Below are positions 58,667-64,000 of a DNA stretch of 64,000 nucleotides, piece after piece; position 1 is the stretch's first letter; the number at the start of each line of letters is the position of its first letter. Source of the stretch: JAGPDB01 sp046331265 (GTDB taxonomy: Bacteria > Actinomycetota > Acidimicrobiia > IMCC26256 > JAGPDB01); the NCBI GenBank assembly GCA_046331265.1, contig JAXLRE010000003.1, positions 1 to 64,000 on the forward strand, written 5' to 3'. The translations under genes were made by a program, and so were the position numbers. The notes beneath the pieces are model-generated. The model ran no database searches. It was not told the origin of the DNA and saw only the letters and a list, made by a program, of their open reading frames with translations.

Positions 58667-60796
58667 ATGGCAACTACAAAAGCGGATCTTGCGCAAATCA
58701 AATTAAGTGATGTTAAGTCACTTAGTAGTTCTGTTGTAGAAAAGCTAGAGTCAATGTCGATAAACACAGCTTTAGATCTACTAGAGCTTTATCCGCGTCG
58801 TTATTTAGATAGGACAAAACAGCTAAAAATCTCTGAATTAGTACCTGGGGAAGAAGCAACATTTTATGGTGTAGTCGAGGCAATAAGCTCGAGAAGAACA
58901 AAAAATCGTAAGTCGTTAGTCCAAGCCGTTGTGGCAGATGGCCAAGCGAGAATAAAGATTTCTTTTTTTAATCAGGCATGGCGTGCCAAGCAGCTAAAAG
59001 TTTCTACTGAAGCTGCATTTTTTGGAAAGGTTAATGATTACAAAGGAAATATTGGGTTAATAAATCCTCTTGTAGATATTATTCGCGAAGGTAGTGGATC
59101 CCAACGAACTGGTGTCTTTTTACCTTTGTATCCGCAGAGTCCAAAAGAAAATTTATCTACAAGCGATATTTCTAAAGCAATAATCGAAGTTCTAAAATTG
59201 GTTGAAGATTTAGCTGAAATTTTGAATAAAGAAATTTTAGATGAATTAAAACTTATTCCTAGAGCGCAAGCATACCGTTTTATCCATACACCAGAAAATG
59301 ATGATGAAGCACGTAAAGGTGCCCGTAGGCTTCGGTTCGATGAATTTTTAATGTTGCAAATGATAATGGTTTCAAAATATTTGCTCTATGAAAATTCTGT
59401 CACTTCTTTAACGTTGCCAAAAAACGAAATAGAACAGAAATTTATAAATTCTTTGCCATTTGAATTAACAAATTCGCAGAAGACGGCAATAAAAACAATT
59501 GATGAAGAAATGTCTAGCAATCATCCAATGCACCGATTACTTCAAGGTGATGTTGGATCAGGAAAAACGGTCGTAGCTTTAGCTGGAGTCGCACGGGCTG
59601 CGAGTAATGATGCTCAAAGTATATTTTTATCACCAACCGAAGTATTAGCGAATCAACATTTTGAGTCTGCAAAGAAATTATTTAAAGGTATAGAAAAAGT
59701 AAGTACAAATAATTTATTTAGCAAACGAGATTTCGCAGTTGAAATATTAACCAGTTCAACGAGTGCAAAAAAAAGAAATGAAATAATAGCCAAGCTTGAG
59801 AGTGGGGAAATAGATTTATTAATTTCAACTCACGCTGTTTTATATCATGACATAAACTTCCATAATTTAGGGCTCGTGATCGTAGATGAACAACATCGCT
59901 TTGGAGTTGATCAGAGGAGTGCTCTAATCGAGAATCGAGAGGTACGCCCACATCTAATAGCAATGAGTGCTACCCCTATCCCTAGAACTGCTGCAATGCT
60001 TTATTTTGGTGATTTGAAAAATACGATTATGAAAGATATGCCAAAAGATCGTCTAGAAATCAAAACAAAAATTGCTAGAACTAAAAAACAAAGAGAATCT
60101 GCTTATAAAAAAGTGAGATCTGAAATTGAAAACGGTAGACAGGCCTATGTTGTTTGCGCTTTAGTAAATGAATCAGACAAAATTGAGGCCGCATCTGCTG
60201 TTGAGCATATTGAAAGATTAAAGAGCGATGAATTATCGGGAATCAACATTGGTCTAGTTCATGGACAAATGTCTTCTCAAGAAAAAGATGCTGTTATGTC
60301 ACAATTTAAAAATGGAGAAATAAAAGTATTGGTTTCAACAACAGTTATAGAAGTAGGTATCGATGTTCCAAATGCGAGCGTGATGGTTGTTGAAGATGCA
60401 GACCGTTTCGGCTTAAGTCAATTACACCAGTTGCGAGGCCGTGTAGGTAGAGGGCAATATCAGTCATATTGTTTTTTGCTATCTGAAAAAAGTTCTAATG
60501 AAGTTCAAAATCGTTTAGGTGCAATGGAAAAAACTTCGGATGGGTTTGAACTTTCCGAAATTGATCTTGAATTACGTGGAGCTGGTCATATTTTGGGGGG
60601 CATACAATCTGGTGTAGGTGATTTAAAACTTGGTAAATTGCCTCGTGATGCAAAATATGTTGAGTATGCAAAAGATGTTGCAACACGAATACTTAAAAAT
60701 GATCCACAAATGGCAAGCATCGAAAATAAAACTATAGCTATTGAACTTAAACTGAATGAAGATTTTCAGTCTTACGAATACATTTTCAAATCTTGA
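58667..60796 (+). CDS. recG: ATP-dependent DNA helicase RecG
   Basis: Remodels stalled replication forks and recombination intermediates. The 709 residues include the N-terminal OB wedge domain (about 60-150), Walker A in QGDVGSGKTVVALAG, VIVDEQHRFGVDQR (DExH), MSATPIPRTAAML, VSTTVIEVGIDVPNASVMVVEDADRFGLSQLHQLRGRVGR, and the C-terminal RecG-specific GFELSEIDLELRGAGHILGGIQSG. Leaderless-type start. rsmD follows. Confidence 0.96.
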   Translation: MATTKADLAQIKLSDVKSLSSSVVEKLESMSINTALDLLELYPRRYLDRTKQLKISELVPGEEATFYGVVEAISSRRTKNRKSLVQAVVADGQARIKISFFNQAWRAKQLKVSTEAAFFGKVNDYKGNIGLINPLVDIIREGSGSQRTGVFLPLYPQSPKENLSTSDISKAIIEVLKLVEDLAEILNKEILDELKLIPRAQAYRFIHTPENDDEARKGARRLRFDEFLMLQMIMVSKYLLYENSVTSLTLPKNEIEQKFINSLPFELTNSQKTAIKTIDEEMSSNHPMHRLLQGDVGSGKTVVALAGVARAASNDAQSIFLSPTEVLANQHFESAKKLFKGIEKVSTNNLFSKRDFAVEILTSSTSAKKRNEIIAKLESGEIDLLISTHAVLYHDINFHNLGLVIVDEQHRFGVDQRSALIENREVRPHLIAMSATPIPRTAAMLYFGDLKNTIMKDMPKDRLEIKTKIARTKKQRESAYKKVRSEIENGRQAYVVCALVNESDKIEAASAVEHIERLKSDELSGINIGLVHGQMSSQEKDAVMSQFKNGEIKVLVSTTVIEVGIDVPNASVMVVEDADRFGLSQLHQLRGRVGRGQYQSYCFLLSEKSSNEVQNRLGAMEKTSDGFELSEIDLELRGAGHILGGIQSGVGDLKLGKLPRDAKYVEYAKDVATRILKNDPQMASIENKTIAIELKLNEDFQSYEYIFKS

Positions 60797-60803
60797 TATT
60801 GAT

Positions 60804-60809
60804 TAGAGT
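60804..60809 (+). promoter_or_regulatory. Putative -10 box for leaderless rsmD
   Basis: TAGAGT, 6 nt before the ATG at 60816, in the 19-nt gap after recG. Confidence 0.45.
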
Positions 60810-60815
60810 AATTAA

Positions 60816-61385
60816 ATGCGTATAGTTGCAGGAAAACTAAAAGGAGCAAACTTAAACTCTAAAGTAGCTGAAACAACCCGTCCAACTAGCGACAGCATTC
60901 GTGAATCTATTTTTAATTTACTGCAAACAAGATTCGATTTTGAAAATGCAAATATTGCGGACCTTTATGCAGGAACTGGTGCACTCGGTCTTGAAGCATA
61001 TTCAAGAGGCGCAGGCAAAATCTGTTTCGTAGAGTCAAATAAAAAAGCATGCCAAGTGATTGAAGCCAACATTGGATTAGTTATTAGAAATTTTGATGAA
61101 TCAAAAAATAACTTTGTACTTTTTAATCAACCAGTTTCGGTATTTATAAAGAACAAACAAAATGCAGAATACTTCGACTTGATCCTTGTTGATCCACCGT
61201 ATGATATTAATTTTGAAATCGATATCATTTCTATAGTTAGGCCTGGCGGTTTAGTTGTCTATGAAACAACCTCAAAGAAGCTGGATGAATCTGTTGAGAT
61301 TTTCGAAAACATAGAGTCGGTTGATGAAGTTCTAGTAGCCAGAAAAATGGGCAATAGCGCAGTTATTATTTTTTCGGTTTGTTAG
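60816..61385 (+). CDS. rsmD: 16S rRNA (guanine-N2) methyltransferase RsmD
   Basis: Methylates G966 (E. coli numbering) of 16S rRNA. MRIVAGKLKG, TRPTSDSIRESIFNLL, NIADLYAGTGALGLEAYSRGA (SAM site), FVESNKKA and LILVDPPYDIN (DPPY motif) are all present. 189 residues, as expected. It lies between recG and coaD, a common arrangement. Confidence 0.94.
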   Translation: MRIVAGKLKGANLNSKVAETTRPTSDSIRESIFNLLQTRFDFENANIADLYAGTGALGLEAYSRGAGKICFVESNKKACQVIEANIGLVIRNFDESKNNFVLFNQPVSVFIKNKQNAEYFDLILVDPPYDINFEIDIISIVRPGGLVVYETTSKKLDESVEIFENIESVDEVLVARKMGNSAVIIFSVC

Positions 61386-61426
61386 TAGTTACCTAAATGC
61401 ACAGGTTAATAGTAGAATAAACACAT

Positions 61427-61918
61427 ATGTCACACGCCTTATGTCCAGGAAGTTTTGACCCGCCAACATTTGGCCATATTGAAATTATTGAGAGAGCAAA
61501 AAATCTTTTTGATGAAGTAACTGTTGCAGTTATTCGAAACTCAACAAAAAATGCTGTCCTATCGGCTGAAGAAAGAGTCGATTACTTGAAAAGATGTTTA
61601 GATGGAAAAGACAATATTCATGTAATTTCTTTCGATGGGCTTTTAGTTGATTGTGCTAATAGCGTTGGTGCGAACGTAGTAGTTAAAGGATTGCGTGCTG
61701 TTTCAGATTTTGATTATGAATTGCAGATGGCTCAAATGAATCGGAAGCTAAGTAGTATTGAAACAGTTTTCTTAAGTACTAATCCAGACCATAGCTTCTT
61801 ATCTTCATCGATGGTCAGAGACGTTGCTCGTTATGGAGGAGATGTATCTTCCCTGGTCCCAGCCGCAATAGCAGACGATGTCAAAAGACGTTTTGCATTT
61901 GATCCGTCAAATGTCTAA
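61427..61918 (+). CDS. coaD: Phosphopantetheine adenylyltransferase
   Basis: Penultimate enzyme of coenzyme A synthesis, 163 residues. CPGSFDPPTFGHIEIIERA holds the (T/H)xGH site. VVKGLRAVSDFDYELQMAQMNRKL and TNPDHSFLSSSMVRDVARYGGD are diagnostic. TAGAAT lies 8 nt before the ATG. Confidence 0.96.
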   Translation: MSHALCPGSFDPPTFGHIEIIERAKNLFDEVTVAVIRNSTKNAVLSAEERVDYLKRCLDGKDNIHVISFDGLLVDCANSVGANVVVKGLRAVSDFDYELQMAQMNRKLSSIETVFLSTNPDHSFLSSSMVRDVARYGGDVSSLVPAAIADDVKRRFAFDPSNV

Positions 61919-61945
61919 TTTAATAAGGTACAAAAGGTAGGAAAT

Positions 61946-62515
61946 ATGTCTGATTTAGATTTGGAAGAAGAAGTGGTCACGGAGGACGAATTCGTCCCAG
62001 CACCAGTTGGGGTAGAAGAACTTCTTCTTAGGGTTAGAGATTTAATCGATACTGCACGATCAATGCCTATGTCAGCATCTGTGCTTGTTAATCGTGAAGA
62101 ACTTCTTGAGCTTCTTGATGATGCATTAGATGGTTTGCCCGAAGAACTTAGACACGCTCGATGGTTGCTCAAAGAACGCGAAGAATTTTTAGAAGATGCT
62201 CGCCGTGATGCGCAAGATATTAGAGACCGTGCAGCTGCGACAGCTGCACGCATGGTTGAAGAGCGCGAGATCGTTAGACAAAGTGAAGTTACTGCTCAAC
62301 GAATAGTTACAGAAGCTGAAGCAAATGCTCGTCAGATCCAACATGAAGCAGAAGATTATATCGATCAAAAACTTGCAAGTTTCGAAGTTATTTTGGACCG
62401 AACAATGCAAACAATCCAAAAAGGTCGAGATCGTTTAAGTGTTCAACTTGAAGCAGAAGAAACTGTTGAACAAGATCAAAACGAAAACGGTTTTTTCGAT
62501 CAAGATACAATCTAA
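61946..62515 (+). CDS. DivIVA-like / coiled-coil protein
   Basis: 189 residues. The acidic N-terminus (1-20) is followed by GVEELLLRVRDLIDTARSMPMSASVLVNREELLELLDDALDGLPEELR, then a long coiled coil (about 70-165, rich in E, R, A, Q). Proteins of this form between coaD and yceD occur in many actinobacteria and are annotated as DivIVA- or F0-subunit-b-like. A role in membrane or cell-pole organisation is possible, not shown. AAGGTAGG precedes the ATG. Confidence 0.65.
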   Translation: MSDLDLEEEVVTEDEFVPAPVGVEELLLRVRDLIDTARSMPMSASVLVNREELLELLDDALDGLPEELRHARWLLKEREEFLEDARRDAQDIRDRAAATAARMVEEREIVRQSEVTAQRIVTEAEANARQIQHEAEDYIDQKLASFEVILDRTMQTIQKGRDRLSVQLEAEETVEQDQNENGFFDQDTI

Positions 62516-62522
62516 TTAATTT

Positions 62523-63095
62523 ATGATTGAATGTCGTGTATATGTTGGCGACCTTTTAAATCATTTAGGTTCAAAACGAGAAATTCATTTATCAATACCA
62601 GGTGTAGGTTTTTCATCAGCTCTTTGTTCTGTAATTGATGATGTTGAATGTAATCTAACTTTAGAATCTGTAACTGGTGGAATTGTTGTTCATGGTTTTC
62701 TAGATGGAAACTATTCTGCACAATGTAGTTATGGTTTGACAGATATAGTTGACAGTTTTCATTTCAATGTTAATGAACTTTTTGAATCACCAAGAGAACG
62801 AGATAAGAAAATAATTAATATTGATGTTGAAGGACAGCTTGGTCAAGATGATAATTATCAATTCACAGGAGACGAATTAGATCTTGAACAAATGTTTCGT
62901 GATGTAATAATTACAGGATTGCCCTTAGCGCCTGTTTGTGCTCATGGGCCAGAAAATTGTTCTGTTTGTTCAGTGCAAATCAAGAAATTTATATCTAAGC
63001 GTTTTGATAAATCTGATGAAGTAATTGGTGGAATCGATGACGTTTTAAATCAACATGACCCAAGGTGGTCGGCGCTGGACGACTTCAAGCCCTAA
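62523..63095 (+). CDS. YceD-family protein (DUF177)
   Basis: 190 residues. LTLESVTGGIVVHGFLDGNYSAQCSYGLTDI, then DQFTGDELDLEQMFRDVIITGLPLAPVCA and a C-terminal Cys pair region (CAHGPENCSVC) match the DUF177/YceD family. YceD is normally encoded just before rpmF (L32) and may act in ribosome or rRNA metabolism. Here rpmF does not follow. It lies 7 nt after the coiled-coil gene. Confidence 0.82.
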   Translation: MIECRVYVGDLLNHLGSKREIHLSIPGVGFSSALCSVIDDVECNLTLESVTGGIVVHGFLDGNYSAQCSYGLTDIVDSFHFNVNELFESPRERDKKIINIDVEGQLGQDDNYQFTGDELDLEQMFRDVIITGLPLAPVCAHGPENCSVCSVQIKKFISKRFDKSDEVIGGIDDVLNQHDPRWSALDDFKP

Positions 63096-63101
63096 CTCTT
63101 T

Positions 63102-63143
63102 CCCGTGTTGGGTCGAAAAACTATCGTTTTTCGATAGAAAATC
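63102..63143 (+). promoter_or_regulatory. Composite palindromic element (copy 2)
   Basis: CCCGTGTTGGG (63102-63112), 8 nt, the palindrome CTATCGTTTTTCGATAG (63121-63137), then AAAATC. It ends 11 nt before the TATAAT box, so the palindrome occupies the -35 area of the threonine aldolase promoter. Same blocks as copy 1 at 55028-55075. Confidence 0.6.
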
Positions 63144-63154
63144 CCACAAACACA

Positions 63155-63160
63155 TATAAT
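63155..63160 (+). promoter_or_regulatory. Consensus -10 box for leaderless threonine aldolase gene
   Basis: TATAAT, 6 nt before the ATG at 63167, placing the predicted transcription start on the A of the ATG. Confidence 0.65.
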
Positions 63161-63166
63161 TAGTGA

Positions 63167-64000
63167 ATGAAATATGCATTTTACGCTGACTATTCTGAAG
63201 GTGCTCATGAAGAAATACTTAAAGCATTATCGAAATTTTCTTCTTCGCAAGATCTCACGTATGGGTACGACAAACATAGCGAAAACGCTCGTAATCTAAT
63301 TAGAGAAGAATTTAATTTAACCAATGCTTTTGTTGATTTTGTTCCTTCTGGAACTATGGCAAATATTGTTTGCTTGGCCTCACTTCTAAAACCATATGAA
63401 GCAGCTATTGCAGCGACAACCGGACATATAAATGTTCATGAATCAGGTGCGATAGAAGCTACGGGTCATAAAGTATTGTCATTTGAAACTGATGATGGAA
63501 AAATCACAAAAGAAATTATTGATAAAGCTCTCGGAACTTATGAAGATGAGCACACTGTCATTCCTAAAGTTATTTATGTATCGCAAACAACAGAAGTTGG
63601 TACTGCTTATACAATAAAAGAACTAACAGAAATTATTAACTATGCAAAACAAAATAATCTTTTTGTATACTTAGACGGAGCAAGGCTTGCTATGGCGATT
63701 GCCAGCGATGCTTGTGATTTCAGCGCTGAAAGTTTCTCGGAAATCGCTCAATTATTAGATGCTTTTTATATTGGTGGAACAAAAAATGGTGGATTATTTG
63801 GTGAAGCTGTTGTCGTAAACAATTCAGAAGCTGCTAATAACTTTCGACATATTATGAAGCAGCGTGGAGCAATTATCGGTAAGGGGCGTGCTATCGGGCA
63901 GCAATTTGAGAGATTTTTCGCCGAAGATAAGTTATATATTCAGACTGCTAAGCATGCTGTTGATATGTCAAAAAAACTTTATGATGGTTTAAAAAATTTA
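63167..64000 (+). CDS. Threonine aldolase family PLP enzyme (partial, C-terminus beyond window)
   Basis: 278 open codons reach the right edge. The sequence opens KYAFYADYSEGAHEEILKAL, followed by TYGYDKHSENARNLIREEF and FVPSGTMANIVCLASLL. IYVSQTTEVGTAYT and YLDGARLAMAIAS precede YIGGTKNGGLFGEAVVV, where the Lys holds PLP. This is the fold-type I beta-eliminating lyase family; low-specificity threonine aldolase makes glycine and acetaldehyde from threonine. A consensus TATAAT is 6 nt upstream and a palindrome covers its -35 region. Confidence 0.88.
   Translation, partial: MKYAFYADYSEGAHEEILKALSKFSSSQDLTYGYDKHSENARNLIREEFNLTNAFVDFVPSGTMANIVCLASLLKPYEAAIAATTGHINVHESGAIEATGHKVLSFETDDGKITKEIIDKALGTYEDEHTVIPKVIYVSQTTEVGTAYTIKELTEIINYAKQNNLFVYLDGARLAMAIASDACDFSAESFSEIAQLLDAFYIGGTKNGGLFGEAVVVNNSEAANNFRHIMKQRGAIIGKGRAIGQQFERFFAEDKLYIQTAKHAVDMSKKLYDGLKNL

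Overview
This window reads as a compact, low-GC chromosome segment from an actinobacterium. The low base composition and dense packing suggest a marine Acidimicrobiia-like lineage, but that is inference. Supporting signs are a wax-ester synthase/DGAT acyltransferase, GTP-type PEP carboxykinase, the long actinobacterial form of LeuA, HU next to a lysine/alanine-rich tail protein, a single-domain AsnC-type sensor, frequent GTG starts, and many genes whose start codon sits exactly 6 nt after a TAnnnT box, as in leaderless transcripts. No complete insertion sequence, prophage or CRISPR array was seen.

Layout. 1-2 kb: an ECF-type sigma factor with a membrane partner cut by the window edge, a dienelactone-hydrolase-like protein and a MazG-like protein. 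2-6.6 kb: a serine hydrolase, WS/DGAT, an AI-2E family permease and a D,D-carboxypeptidase. 6.7-19.5 kb: amino-acid biosynthesis, with an aminotransferase and serA, leuC-leuD-leuA on the minus strand, and ilvE-leuB-cimA on the plus strand; greA and a YceI protein lie between. 19.5-22.2 kb: gltX, a DUF218 protein and tRNA-Gln. 22.3-26.3 kb: two convergent secreted proteins built from the same repeat module, one ending in a CAP domain and the other starting with a lysozyme-like domain. They share a perfect 101-bp inverted repeat in matching frame. 26.5-35 kb: small proteins, tRNA-Glu, TauE/SafE and MntP transporters, HU and a histone-H1-like protein, plsC-gpsA-rnhB, and a MgtE-type transporter with a PhoU/TrkA-C partner. 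35-42.6 kb: VanW protein, PAP2 phosphatase, RecB-like nuclease, a hydrolase, a GAF-PAS-GGDEF-EAL protein and an oxygenase-like protein. 42.7-49.6 kb: etfBA, a PAS protein with a decayed phosphatase-like end, bioY, purK, a lipoprotein, a nuclease and a lone sigma-4-like protein. 49.6-64 kb: UvrD-like helicase, ACT protein, def, PH/SHOCT membrane protein, ddl, AsnC-like sensor, an unknown solenoid protein, PEPCK, a cold-shock-like protein, recG-rsmD-coaD, a DivIVA-like coiled coil, YceD, and a threonine aldolase cut by the right edge.

How the genes fit together. LeuCD and LeuB can serve both leucine synthesis (with LeuA) and citramalate-dependent isoleucine synthesis (with CimA), with IlvE as the final aminotransferase. 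PlsC and GpsA belong to phospholipid synthesis. RecG, RsmD, CoaD and YceD form a familiar housekeeping run. The most unusual signals are the possibly invertible segment that would exchange the C-terminal domains of two secreted proteins, the regular -10/start-codon architecture (including a back-to-back bidirectional -10), a palindromic motif shared by the AsnC-like and threonine aldolase genes, and a duplicated tRNA-Glu 3' end that supplies the start region of the next gene.
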